In this document: positions 1-9,736 of the stretch, one piece after another
Layout: each line of letters starts with the position of its first letter
Position numbering within the stretch: position 1 is the stretch's first letter
Program-made: the position numbers and the translations under genes
The notes under the pieces: model-generated
The model's input: the letters and a program-made list of their open reading frames with translations, nothing else
What the model was told of the DNA's origin: nothing
Database searches by the model: none
DNA from: Chitinophagaceae bacterium
GTDB lineage: Bacteria > Bacteroidota > Bacteroidia > Chitinophagales > Chitinophagaceae
Length of the DNA: 64,000 bases
Direction: 5' to 3'
Assembly (NCBI GenBank): GCA_019638595.1
Contig: JAHBTJ010000003.1
Location: 186,001-250,000 of the forward strand

Positions 1-261
1 GAACAGCGTTTGTGATCGATCAATTATGATTAAACTTAAACGCCTTCGGCATAGAATGATAGATAAAATAATAGCTAAGAAAATATAGACATATAAATAA
101 TCAACGGAAATATATGATCCTGCTTGAATATTATTAATCACCTTGGAAACTAAGGCAACAAATAAAAACCGTAATAACCCCGAGAAAATTCCAAGTAATA
201 AACATATTATAACCCATTTTAGTCCTATCAGAGGAAAAATGAATCTAATTAGTTTTTTCAT
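1..261 (-). CDS. N-terminus of a membrane protein, probably a peptide-export ABC transporter (cut by left window edge)
   Basis: A reading frame with no stop runs from an ATG at 261 off the left edge (87 codons visible). A GAGG sits directly before the ATG. The visible part starts with Lys-Lys and holds two strongly hydrophobic stretches, about residues 8-40 and 52-80, separated by a short polar loop (INNIQAGS), and then turns basic (CRRR). This is how the transmembrane domain of SyrD/PvdE-type cyclic-peptide ABC exporters begins; the segment SGLLRFLFVALVSKVIN resembles their first helix. It is the last gene seen downstream of the NRPS operon, on the same strand and 265 nt after the CmlA-like gene, so export of the lipopeptide is the natural role. 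The ATPase motifs would lie outside the window, so the family call is inference from topology, position and weak similarity. Confidence 0.6.
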   Translation of the reverse strand, partial: MKKLIRFIFPLIGLKWVIICLLLGIFSGLLRFLFVALVSKVINNIQAGSYISVDYLYVYIFLAIILSIILCRRRLSLIIIDRSQTLF

Positions 262-526
262 CCTCAAACAATCATTTTGCTTTTATATTGCCAATCGCTT
301 GTTACAACAGAAATTGTGGAGTCAACAGTAAAAATATTAACTTACAAGCGCGATAAAATTAGCAAGAGAACATCAGCATAAATTTACCGAATAGTAATTG
401 TAATCATTATTTACAATTAGAATGACAAATCCATTAAGCTGCAAACTTGACGTGTGAATTGAACACGTATAGAAATATTAACTAACCTAAATTGAGACTA
501 TTCAAATCTATTACAGTAAAATCAAA
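262..526. other. AT-rich intergenic region with two strong hairpins
   Basis: No gene is supported here. Two inverted repeats stand out. One is at 395-419, with 9-bp arms TAATTGTAA/TTACAATTA around a 7-nt loop. The other is at 450-468, with 6-bp arms ACGTGT/ACACGT around a 7-nt loop. Neither is followed by a clear U-run on the minus strand, so they are not textbook terminators. They could be operators or attenuating structures between the NRPS operon and the exporter gene. Confidence 0.5.
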
Positions 527-2125
527 TCAAAACTCATAGAATAACTCTTTTTCACCGTATAACCTCTCTGCTATTATTTTATTACTGTGACAAACCTCAA
601 TCAGTTTATTAGATTGGACTATTGGATTAGATTCATCTGTATACTTTATTGAACTAATAAATTCCAGCCAAGGCTCCATCCCCATTGCGTATACATAAAG
701 CTCTTTGGGTTTAAATACGTCAACTAGCGCCTTCCCCCTTTCGTAATTTGAACCTGCCAATCTCCTTGAATTGTCCATATCTCTTGGCAGGTCCTCTGTT
801 AACAAAGGTCCATATAGCCATGATAGCGGAGCACCATCACATTCCATTCCGAGAAATAGGCTATCTACCGATCCAATAATCTTAAAAACATTATGATATA
901 CTTCAGGTTCAACGTTACAAGAATCTGCGGCAAATAATAACGAGTATTTTCCAACTTTAACATGATGACAAAGCTTTGCTCTAATATCCAAATCCGAATG
1001 TTCGCCTATAAAAGGGATTCCAGTAATTTTACAATTCCCCTTACCGACACTGTCAAATTCTCCAATTTCTATGACATTCTCAAATCCTAGAATATCAAAC
1101 ATCAACTTTAGACTAGGATCCTGCAACGAGCCGTTTCCTGATCTAGGAACAACAATTTGTCCGATTCTGTGCCTCAATGAGAGTAGCGTTTCAAATAGAA
1201 TATGATCTTGGTGGTTGTGCGTAATAATAACATAGTCGATTCTATCTGGCAAATGGGCTTCTGAATATCTTGATACGTCAGTACTATAGCCATGATAACT
1301 TATAACTGGATCTACGAAGACACTTACATCTTTTGTCTCAATAAGTATGCATGCATGGCCGAAATATCTCATTCTTACTTTATCACCACTATAGGGTACA
1401 TATTTAACTGGAGGAGTTTGCGTAAAAAAACTATAAAAAAGCTCTATATCTTTTTCTTGTATCTTTAGCATGTCCACCATTTGTTGCACACTGCCCGGAT
1501 TTCTTCTCATTTTACTTAATAAGTCAATTGCAGGGTGTCGAAAAGGAATATCGACATGAATTACGTTTGGTTCATCTAGCCGAGGTGTACTTAAAACAAA
1601 TGGACGTTCGTCATTATTTGTAATCCAAAGTGCTATGCTCTGTGAGGTTTCATCATAACAACAGCTATTATACAGTAGTTTTTCAAAAAATCGAAATGAG
1701 GGATTGTTATTCAAATCGTACACCAGTTCAACATAACCTTTTAAGACATCAGGAACCTTTTTATAAATCTCATCCATCGAGTAGCCTTTAGCTGATGATT
1801 TTAATAAATCATTGAGCTCCTTGATCGCTTTTGAAAATTCAATCTGATATTTTTTTTTCTCAATCGTATAGTCTTTCAAAGCTATGGCTTCTTGTTTTCT
1901 TTCCCTTTCAAAGTCAACAAACGGTCCCCCGCGCATTTTGGGATTTTTAGCAGCCGCTGCGTGAATTTGTGGGTTTTGAATATAGGAATTTAGAATTTTA
2001 AGATGTCTGTTTGCAACATTCATCGCTGAAGTTGCCGGGGATACCAGATGTGACCATGCATACCATCTGTCAAATAAGGGCTCAATTACTGTGTTTGGTT
2101 TTAAATACCAGTTTTTTTGATTCAT
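527..2125 (-). CDS. CmlA-type diiron beta-hydroxylase acting on carrier-bound amino acid
   Basis: A 532-residue protein with an N-terminal helical/arm domain (about 1-245) and a C-terminal metallo-beta-lactamase-fold domain. The metal motif THNHQDH gives H303, H305, D307 and H308. A Glu-His pair (E375, H376) stands where ordinary metallo-beta-lactamases have a His, and D401 follows. CmlA of chloramphenicol biosynthesis, as I recall it, is also 532 residues and uses H305/H307/D309/H310, E377 and D403; every position here is shifted by exactly two. CmlA hydroxylates the beta-carbon of an aminoacyl group tethered to an NRPS carrier domain using a non-haem diiron centre. It starts 5 nt after the stop of NRPS4 and is clearly co-transcribed. 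I did not find an obvious C-terminal His ligand of the usual beta-lactamase type. Which residue it acts on is unknown; the Gly loaded by the last module has no beta-carbon. Confidence 0.85.
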   Translation of the reverse strand: MNQKNWYLKPNTVIEPLFDRWYAWSHLVSPATSAMNVANRHLKILNSYIQNPQIHAAAAKNPKMRGGPFVDFERERKQEAIALKDYTIEKKKYQIEFSKAIKELNDLLKSSAKGYSMDEIYKKVPDVLKGYVELVYDLNNNPSFRFFEKLLYNSCCYDETSQSIALWITNNDERPFVLSTPRLDEPNVIHVDIPFRHPAIDLLSKMRRNPGSVQQMVDMLKIQEKDIELFYSFFTQTPPVKYVPYSGDKVRMRYFGHACILIETKDVSVFVDPVISYHGYSTDVSRYSEAHLPDRIDYVIITHNHQDHILFETLLSLRHRIGQIVVPRSGNGSLQDPSLKLMFDILGFENVIEIGEFDSVGKGNCKITGIPFIGEHSDLDIRAKLCHHVKVGKYSLLFAADSCNVEPEVYHNVFKIIGSVDSLFLGMECDGAPLSWLYGPLLTEDLPRDMDNSRRLAGSNYERGKALVDVFKPKELYVYAMGMEPWLEFISSIKYTDESNPIVQSNKLIEVCHSNKIIAERLYGEKELFYEF

Positions 2126-2130
2126 ATTTT

Positions 2131-5100
2131 TTAATTTATTATTGGTTTAGTTTCTTCAGATAACAATACAGCCTGATCTTCTAGTATTGTGCTGGCAAAC
2201 AGGCGATTCATTTTGATACTGACCTCAAATTTCTTTTGTATTTGACTTGCCAAACGTGTTGCTTTCAGACTATGTCCTCCAAGCTCAAAAAAATCATCTT
2301 TTACGCCAATTCTATCTACCCCTAATACCTCTCGCCAGATTTCCACTAACCGTTCTTCTGTTTCGTTTCTAGGCCCCACATATTCCGCACCTGTGTGTAA
2401 GTTGCTGACTTCTTCAGGAGATGGCAGCTGCTTTTTGTCTGCCTTGCCACTCGCAGTTAAGGGCAATGAATCCAAAAGAATATAATATGAAGGGATCATG
2501 TAGGAAGGAAGCTTTCTATTTATATATGATTTTATATCGGCTATATTTATATGCTCTTTACCCACTACATAAGCAACTATATCTCTTTCTCCATTCTTAA
2601 ATTTATGGGATACCACAATTGATTTATTAATTGTAGGGTATCCTTGGATCACACTCTCTATCTCACCCAGTTCTATACGGTAACCCCTTATCTTCACCTG
2701 GTCATCGCGTCTTCCTAAAAACTCAATGTTGCCGTCAGCCATCCACCGGCCTATATCGCCGGTACGGTACATCCGCTCTCCGGGACGGTAGGGGTTGGGT
2801 ACGAACTTCTCCTCCGTCAGTTCCGGTCTGTTTAAATACCCGCGTGCCAGACCTTTGCCGCCTATACATATCTCACCGCTAACACCTACGGGTTGTAATT
2901 GATCTTTTCTGTCCAGTATAAACACACTCTCATTTTGCAACGGACCGCCTATTGAAAGCGATACGCTGTTCTGTATTCTGGAAAACGTACTCCAAATCGT
3001 CGTTTCTGTTGGCCCATATACATTAAAGACGAGAGTGTCTGACAGATTCTTTAAACCTATGTACTGATTTGCCGGCAGTGCTTCGCCTCCTATCAATAGC
3101 ACTTTTAAAAATGACAGCTTGCTTATCTCTGAAGTATCACCATCTATTAACTGGCTTAGCCTTGATGGCGTCAACTGCAACGCATCTATTTTATACTCTC
3201 TGATCCTGGATAAAATAAGTACAGGATCCTGTTCGGTTATGACGACTATTTTTATTCCGTTCACTATCGTCCCTATTAACTCTAATACCGATATATCAAA
3301 AGTGTAATTGGTAGTGCAACCCAGAATATGTTCCTTAGTCAAACAAAAATTATTTCCAAGGTTGTTAATAAATGCACTGACCGATCTGTGTTCGATCATC
3401 ACTCCTTTGGGTCTGCCTGTTGATCCTGATGTATAAATTACATAAGCCAGGTTTTCGGGGTCACTCGCTCTTGCAGGATTACCTGATCCGTATCTGTTCT
3501 CCTCTGATCTGAACTTCTTCAGCTCCATGGTATCTATCACTACCCGGCACTTACTGTCGTCAAGCATGTAGTCTATGCGCTCCTGTGGATATTCCGGATC
3601 AATAGGTACATAGGCTCCCCCGCTTTTTAATACTCCCAGTATTGCTATTACCATCCATTCACTGCGTTCCAACTGGATACCAACAAGGTCTTCGGATTGT
3701 ATCTTATATTCTTCCCTCAGATAGCCTGCCAGACGGTTGGAGCGTTCATTCAACTCCCTGTAGCTGATCTGCCGGTCTTCACATACCAGCGCTATCTCCT
3801 GCGGAGTCCGCAATACCTGCTCCTCAAACAGATCCACAACAGTCCTGTCTTCAGGATAGGGGTGTGCCGTTGCATTAAACTCCTCCAATATCTCCCTGCG
3901 TTCCTCTTCGCTTATATATTCTATCTCCGGTATGCTCCGATCCGGATACTGCAATATGTTATTTATTAAATTCATTAGATGGCCTTCCATCCGCGATACC
4001 ATACCTTCTTCATAAACATTACCATTATACTCGAACCTGATATTTAGCTGATCACCAGGTACAATTGTTATTACAAAATCATAATTGGATTGTTCAATAG
4101 ATTTAAATGATAAAAATGAGATATCCCTGGCATCACCATGCTGCTTCATTCCCTTCCTGACAGTCTCCTGTACCGGGTAGTTCTCAAATATCATTATATG
4201 ATCAAACAGGTTGCGGCCTAATTCACTCTCCGACTGTATCTCTGCTAATTGTACATAATGATGTTCGGAGCCTTCTACCGATCTGCGTTGTACTTCATGC
4301 AGTAATTCTGTTATGCTCTTATCCCTGCTTCCCGTGATCCGAACAGGTATCGTATTAATAAACGAACCTATCATATCTTCTATTCCTTCCAACTCTCCCG
4401 GACGCCCTGATACTACTGACCCGAACACGACGTCTTCCGTATTATTATACCGCCCCAACAATATCCCCCATACCGTTTGTATAAATGTATTCTCTGTTAT
4501 CCCCAGCTCCCCACATAACCGCCGGATCATCTGGCGCAGTTCTCCACCTATACTTAAACTCCGGCTCTCGCCGCTATAACCATCTCCTGCTTTCTGTGAC
4601 GATAATGCTGGAAGACTGCTTACTGACGTATATCCAGACAAATATTCCTTCCAGTATTGTATCGTCCTTTCCTTATCTATACCACCTAACCATTTTATAT
4701 AGCCTGAATAAGGATACACCTTTTTCAACTCCGTTGCCCTGCCTTCAATATGTCCATAATATATCTCAAAAAACTCCTTTATCAGAATACCCATACACCA
4801 TCCATCCATCAGGATATGATGATAGCTCCAGATAAACTCATACTGATTATCTCCCAGCCCTAATACTGTTAGCCGCATTTGTGACCCGCTATGCAGATCA
4901 AACCCTTTCCTTCGATCCGATGATTTATATTCTTCTACTGATGATTCTGTTGCTGTTCCTCCATAAATCCTGTTGTCATAATACTTAAACCCGCTTTCAC
5001 TTCGCTTCATCACTACCTGAAGTAATCCTTCTCCATATTGCTGTGTAAAAAATGTTCGTAGTATCGCGTGCCGGGAGACTAACAAATCATAACTCTTACC

Positions 5101-8100
5101 CAGCATATTTATATCTATTTCTCCCTGCACCCGGTAGCTCATCTGCTCAAAATAAACCGATGACTCCGGTGAACTGAACCAGTGATAATACAAACCTTCC
5201 TGCAAGGGACTCAATGCATATACATCTTCCACATTAAAGCCCTTGTTCAACTCCTCCACCTGCACTACACTTAGGCCCTTATATGTCAGATCCACCGGGC
5301 TTATATATTCCTTCTGTTCACCTGACAGGCGATCTACCAACTCTACCAGCTTTTCCCGGTATAGACCTGCTAATCTCTCCATCCTTGCTGAAGAGTATTG
5401 TTGCCTGCTGTAACTTATTGATAACCGTATCCTACCGGCCACCATCATCCCGGATATATCCAAAACAGTTTGCCTTTGCCTGGCTGCTGATGTATTATGA
5501 CCATGGTACAACTCTGAAAATTCAAATAACCTGTCTCCTGCCGGCAGTTCGATACCTGAACCAAAATCTCCCAAATAATTAAAACTGATCTCCGGGCTTA
5601 GCTCGTAAGCATATCCTTTCATATATCGCAATATCCCATATCCGATCCCCTTATTCGGTACCCGGTGTAAGTGCTCCTTTACTTCTATCAGGTGACGGAT
5701 CATATTGCCCCGGTGCTCCATATTAAAAACAACAGGATATTCCGTCGTAAACCATCCCACAGTCCGGCTTACATCTACATCAGAAGCTAACTGCTCCCGA
5801 CCGTGTCCCTCCAGCTTGACCGCTACCCTGTTCAGCTTAAACTCCTCACTTATCGCCAGGCTTAATCCAGTCAGCAGTATATCATTTACTTCCGTATGAT
5901 ATGCTTTATAACATTGCTTCAATAACCGTTCTGTTGTATCCTCATCCAATAAAATCGAATGCGATACAATATCTTTTGACTTATTCTCCCCGTCAGCGTA
6001 ATCCAATGGTATCGGATCAACGCAAGCAGACCCTATCGATGACCAGTACGACTCTTCTCTTTTTAAATCGCTGCTCTCCGAATATGCGATTTGTCTGTCC
6101 TGCCAGTATTTAAATGAATCTGTTTTTAATGGAAGCTTTAACTCAACTCCGGATTGATATTGCGAATACAGAACAGATAGGTCTTCAAATAATATACGCC
6201 ATGATACACCATCTATTATTAAATGATGAGCCGCCAGCAACAATAAGTCACCTCCTGTTTTACGGAATAAGCAAGCTTTGAATAAGGGGCCTTCAGTAAG
6301 GTTCATTCCTGATTGAATACGATCACATTCTGCCTTAAACGAGCTCTCATCCCACTGCTCTATAATCTCCAACGAATAATTTCTGCCCGGCGTCCATGCA
6401 ACATTCTCCTGTAGCCATTTACCCTCTCTCTCTTTATATACCATTCGTAAAGCATCGTGATGATGTACAAGCTTATCCAAAATTGATCGCATACATTCTT
6501 CCTCTATTACCTCCCGACTCCTTAATAGCACCGACTGATTATAATGATGAATATCTACAGAATCACTCTCAAAAAAATACCGTTGAATCGGACTTAGAGG
6601 AATGATCCCTCTCACTTCTTCCTGATCTATCGAACGACTTACTATTTTTACAAATGATTTAAGCTCTTCCAGAACCGAGTGCAGCAGAATATCCTGAATG
6701 CTTAAAAAATACCCTCTTTGCCTTAACCTTGATACTATCTGAATAGATTTTATTGAGTCTCCTCCCAAAGCAAAAAAGTCATCCTTTAAACTTATTCGCT
6801 CACGCTTCAGCACTTCTTCACAAACATGTATCAACTGACGCTCTATCTCTGTGCGTGGTGCGATATACTCAACCCCGGAGCTCTCATGGGGAGCCGGCAG
6901 CCGGTTACGGTCTATCTTCCCGTTCGCTGTCAGGGGCAATGACTCCAGTTGTACAAAATATAATGGTATCATGTACTGCGGTAAACGATCCCGCAGGTAA
7001 AGACGCAGCTCTTCCTCCTTCAGCTCTGCGGAGCTTATCACATAGCACACCAGCTCCTTGTCTCCCTCAGCATTGCTACGGACTACCACTACCGAGGAGC
7101 TTATACCCTCATAGCCCTGAACCACACTCTCTATCTCACCCAGCTCTATACGGTAACCCCTTATCTTCACCTGGTCATCGCGTCTTCCTAAAAACTCAAT
7201 GTTGCCGTCAGCCATCCACCGGCCTATATCGCCGGTACGGTACATCCGCTCTCCGGGACGGTAGGGGTTGGGTACGAACTTCTCCTCCGTCAGTTCCGGT
7301 CTGTTTAAATACCCGCGTGCCAGACCTTTGCCGCCTATGCATATCTCACCGCTAATACCTACGGGTTGTAACAAACCATCTTCACTTAAGATGTATATCT
7401 CCGTATTCAATATCGGACGTCCGATTAACACCTTATCCTCTCCGTGTTCTATTTCTTTTATAATCGAACCTACTGTTGTTTCTGTTGGCCCATATTCGTT
7501 ATAAATTTTTATTCTTTTATCTATCTGCCATACTGCATTTATCTGCTCGGATTGGAGCTGCTCTCCTCCACAAATCACAATTCTCACATTACTGCCTTCT
7601 GAGACTTTTATTTCTTTGAGGAGACTTAAATGGGACGGTGTAAGCTTTAATGTATCTACTCCCGGATTATTGAAACTTTCCTCCAACAATTCCACTATCC
7701 CTTTATTGCGACTACCTATATACAACCTTTTGCCTCTTGTAAGGGCTGTATACAATGCTGTTACTGTCAGGTCAAAAGAAATCGATGTTATTAAACTCCA
7801 GTTTCCATATTCATTCCCTTTGAAATAATATTCATTTGCCCAATGAGTATAATTTATAAGATTTCTATGACTTATCATCACGCCTTTTGGCTGACCAGTA
7901 GATCCTGATGTATATATAATATAAGCTAATCCATTCTCATTAACACAATCTAAATTTTCTATCTTTCGCTTATGATAAATATCATTTGATGATATATCTA
8001 ATATGGCAAAGGATCCATCCTGTACCCAGTCCTTTATTAGCTCACCTTCACTAATCAACAACTTACTATGGCTATCATCAATAATATATTTTATTCTCTC

Positions 8101-9702
8101 TCTCGGGTAATCCGGATCTATTGGAACATATACTCCTCCACATTTTAATATTCCTAAAAGTGCAATAATCATCCTGGGAGACCTCCCAAGCATAATGCAC
8201 ACAGCCTCTCCAGCTTTTACGGAACACGCCTCCATCAAGTAGTTCGCAAACTGGTTGGAAAGTTCATTTAATTCCTTATAGCTTAACTCCTGTCCCTCGT
8301 AAACAATAGCGACTTTTTCAGGGCTCATGGATACTTGACCTTCAAACAAACCCACCACTGTATCTACATCTTTTAACTTCGCATTGGTATCATTTGAAAT
8401 ATTAATTATGTCTATGCTTCTATCATCTATTCCGATTATACCAGTCGGTTCTTCAATATTTTTATGGATAAAAAACTTTAATTGCGCGCACAGCACATCA
8501 ACCTCTAGTTTGCTAAACCGGTTCTCGTCATAATATAATTCTACCGACACCCTATCGCCATAGTCAACACAGAATAATTTTATTAAAAACATATCTGTTA
8601 AGCTACAGGTCTGCAATCTACAAAAGGAGACGCTTTCGCTACATAGGGTGGCAGGCAACTTTAGTTCCGCATATTCAAAACAATACTGAAAAAAAAGCTC
8701 CCCAGCAGATTCTATATTATTCACTCTATCCAAATGAAAATAATCTCCCCACGAAATAACTTCATCAGTCATTTTCTCATTATTATAAATGACTTCTTTA
8801 AAAGTTCCTTCGCCTGCTCTCCCAATTCTTACCGGCAACACCCTTGATATAAAACCTATAGTAGAATTCAACTCTTTATAACTCCTTTCATAGGGCACAT
8901 AGCCTATCGTAACCTCTTTCTCTTTAAACGTACTTAAATACATTCCAAACAAACTCAATAAATAGTTTGATCCTGTTGTGTCAAACTCAGCACATCGTTC
9001 TTTAAACATCACATAGCGCTCACCTGAAATGTCATCAATCAACGAAACACGTGGAGAAAAAATATCTCGTTTATGCTTTCCAAACGGAATGTGTCGTTCC
9101 TTCAAATCGAATTCATACCCCTTCCAGAACTGTAAAGCATCTTCATCTGGTGTGACAAATAAATCATTTTGCCACTGTGAAAAATTACGGTAGGCTATAT
9201 CTTCCGTTATAGTAATATTTTCCTCATAGTGAAAATATTCCAAGCATAATTCTTTAAAAAATATCTCACAACTATAATGATCACCCCATAGAGAATAAAT
9301 TCTCACAAATAATAGATACTTATCCTCCTCAGTTCGACCTAAATAAATCCTTAAACCATTATCCCCGGCAGCGTTATATCTGCGACTCAAAAATTCAAAA
9401 CCTATTTTTTTACACGCATTAATACTTTGCCTTCGTAAATCTTCTTCTTTAAAATCAAATCCCGTGCTATGATCAAATGCCTGCGATGGGAAAAAAGAAC
9501 CCCCACTTGACATACAACGATAAGATAAAATCTCATGCCGCCTCAAGATTCGCTCAACACATGCTCGTAACTTAGTGCTGTTAAGTACACCATTGACTAC
9601 AATCGATAAGTCATTATAGTATCTATGGACATCTCCAAGACTCCATATTTCTTTCTGATTAACAGATAGCTCAAAGCCTATTACCGAAGTTGAAATTGAC
9701 AT
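2131..9702 (-). CDS. NRPS4: degenerate C (interface-like)-A(Asn)-T-E-C-A(Gly)-T
   Basis: Nonribosomal peptide synthetase of 2523 residues, the last of the line. An N-terminal condensation-like domain (1-430) lacks the catalytic HHxxxDG: the site reads YSLWGDH (136-142), so both histidines are gone. Then come A1 (about 445-940), T1 with GGDS (Ser near 983), an epimerization domain (about 1030-1470, HHLIIDG and NYLGDFG), a condensation domain of the type following an E domain (LSPLQEG, HHILMDG), A2 and T2 (LGGHS). Pocket residues read by hand are DLTKIGEVGK for A1, the Asn code within one conservative change, and DILQLGVIWK for A2, close to the Gly code DILQLGLIWK. There is no TubC-type docking domain and no thioesterase; the protein ends just after T2. 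The active condensation domain for Asn lies at the C-terminus of NRPS3, so the dead N-terminal domain is free to recruit a tailoring enzyme. Confidence 0.9.
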   Translation of the reverse strand: MSISTSVIGFELSVNQKEIWSLGDVHRYYNDLSIVVNGVLNSTKLRACVERILRRHEILSYRCMSSGGSFFPSQAFDHSTGFDFKEEDLRRQSINACKKIGFEFLSRRYNAAGDNGLRIYLGRTEEDKYLLFVRIYSLWGDHYSCEIFFKELCLEYFHYEENITITEDIAYRNFSQWQNDLFVTPDEDALQFWKGYEFDLKERHIPFGKHKRDIFSPRVSLIDDISGERYVMFKERCAEFDTTGSNYLLSLFGMYLSTFKEKEVTIGYVPYERSYKELNSTIGFISRVLPVRIGRAGEGTFKEVIYNNEKMTDEVISWGDYFHLDRVNNIESAGELFFQYCFEYAELKLPATLCSESVSFCRLQTCSLTDMFLIKLFCVDYGDRVSVELYYDENRFSKLEVDVLCAQLKFFIHKNIEEPTGIIGIDDRSIDIINISNDTNAKLKDVDTVVGLFEGQVSMSPEKVAIVYEGQELSYKELNELSNQFANYLMEACSVKAGEAVCIMLGRSPRMIIALLGILKCGGVYVPIDPDYPRERIKYIIDDSHSKLLISEGELIKDWVQDGSFAILDISSNDIYHKRKIENLDCVNENGLAYIIYTSGSTGQPKGVMISHRNLINYTHWANEYYFKGNEYGNWSLITSISFDLTVTALYTALTRGKRLYIGSRNKGIVELLEESFNNPGVDTLKLTPSHLSLLKEIKVSEGSNVRIVICGGEQLQSEQINAVWQIDKRIKIYNEYGPTETTVGSIIKEIEHGEDKVLIGRPILNTEIYILSEDGLLQPVGISGEICIGGKGLARGYLNRPELTEEKFVPNPYRPGERMYRTGDIGRWMADGNIEFLGRRDDQVKIRGYRIELGEIESVVQGYEGISSSVVVVRSNAEGDKELVCYVISSAELKEEELRLYLRDRLPQYMIPLYFVQLESLPLTANGKIDRNRLPAPHESSGVEYIAPRTEIERQLIHVCEEVLKRERISLKDDFFALGGDSIKSIQIVSRLRQRGYFLSIQDILLHSVLEELKSFVKIVSRSIDQEEVRGIIPLSPIQRYFFESDSVDIHHYNQSVLLRSREVIEEECMRSILDKLVHHHDALRMVYKEREGKWLQENVAWTPGRNYSLEIIEQWDESSFKAECDRIQSGMNLTEGPLFKACLFRKTGGDLLLLAAHHLIIDGVSWRILFEDLSVLYSQYQSGVELKLPLKTDSFKYWQDRQIAYSESSDLKREESYWSSIGSACVDPIPLDYADGENKSKDIVSHSILLDEDTTERLLKQCYKAYHTEVNDILLTGLSLAISEEFKLNRVAVKLEGHGREQLASDVDVSRTVGWFTTEYPVVFNMEHRGNMIRHLIEVKEHLHRVPNKGIGYGILRYMKGYAYELSPEISFNYLGDFGSGIELPAGDRLFEFSELYHGHNTSAARQRQTVLDISGMMVAGRIRLSISYSRQQYSSARMERLAGLYREKLVELVDRLSGEQKEYISPVDLTYKGLSVVQVEELNKGFNVEDVYALSPLQEGLYYHWFSSPESSVYFEQMSYRVQGEIDINMLGKSYDLLVSRHAILRTFFTQQYGEGLLQVVMKRSESGFKYYDNRIYGGTATESSVEEYKSSDRRKGFDLHSGSQMRLTVLGLGDNQYEFIWSYHHILMDGWCMGILIKEFFEIYYGHIEGRATELKKVYPYSGYIKWLGGIDKERTIQYWKEYLSGYTSVSSLPALSSQKAGDGYSGESRSLSIGGELRQMIRRLCGELGITENTFIQTVWGILLGRYNNTEDVVFGSVVSGRPGELEGIEDMIGSFINTIPVRITGSRDKSITELLHEVQRRSVEGSEHHYVQLAEIQSESELGRNLFDHIMIFENYPVQETVRKGMKQHGDARDISFLSFKSIEQSNYDFVITIVPGDQLNIRFEYNGNVYEEGMVSRMEGHLMNLINNILQYPDRSIPEIEYISEEERREILEEFNATAHPYPEDRTVVDLFEEQVLRTPQEIALVCEDRQISYRELNERSNRLAGYLREEYKIQSEDLVGIQLERSEWMVIAILGVLKSGGAYVPIDPEYPQERIDYMLDDSKCRVVIDTMELKKFRSEENRYGSGNPARASDPENLAYVIYTSGSTGRPKGVMIEHRSVSAFINNLGNNFCLTKEHILGCTTNYTFDISVLELIGTIVNGIKIVVITEQDPVLILSRIREYKIDALQLTPSRLSQLIDGDTSEISKLSFLKVLLIGGEALPANQYIGLKNLSDTLVFNVYGPTETTIWSTFSRIQNSVSLSIGGPLQNESVFILDRKDQLQPVGVSGEICIGGKGLARGYLNRPELTEEKFVPNPYRPGERMYRTGDIGRWMADGNIEFLGRRDDQVKIRGYRIELGEIESVIQGYPTINKSIVVSHKFKNGERDIVAYVVGKEHINIADIKSYINRKLPSYMIPSYYILLDSLPLTASGKADKKQLPSPEEVSNLHTGAEYVGPRNETEERLVEIWREVLGVDRIGVKDDFFELGGHSLKATRLASQIQKKFEVSIKMNRLFASTILEDQAVLLSEETKPIIN
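2650..2898. repeat. Near-identical adenylation tract (short), NRPS4 second A domain
   Basis: About 249 bp shared with the three longer tracts, covering the A7-A8 region. The flanks diverge at once on both sides. Confidence 0.8.
3414..3890. repeat. Near-identical A-domain N-terminal tract, NRPS4 copy
   Basis: 477 bp, same length and nearly same sequence as 27927-28403 in NRPS1, covering the C-A linker and the A domain up to the A3 core. Part of it (the equivalent of 13772-13916) also occurs in NRPS3. Confidence 0.85.
6840..7407. repeat. Near-identical adenylation tract, NRPS4 first A domain
   Basis: Matches 12395-12962 and the corresponding NRPS1 part over the same 568-bp length. Confidence 0.85.
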
Positions 9703-9736
9703 AATTTTTTATTAAACGATAAGCTGAATTATTAGA

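Noticed and set aside
143-331. Plus-strand 62-codon frame at the left end
   Set aside because: It is antisense to the better supported minus-strand membrane-protein start and has no family features.
4313-4835. Overlapping plus-strand frames within NRPS4
   Set aside because: Antisense to the condensation domain; no start context and composition typical of shadow frames.
6753-7355. Long plus-strand frame of 200 codons inside NRPS4, with near copies at 12299-12910 and 26688-27374
   Set aside because: These are antisense shadows of the duplicated adenylation tracts. They recur only because the DNA is repeated; the protein is Pro/Ser/His-rich without any family resemblance.
2131-9702. Calcium-dependent antibiotic motif (Asp-X-Asp-Gly) in the predicted peptide
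   Set aside because: The predicted C-terminal order is Asp-Asn-Gly, which lacks the spacing and second Asp of that motif; the similarity is superficial.
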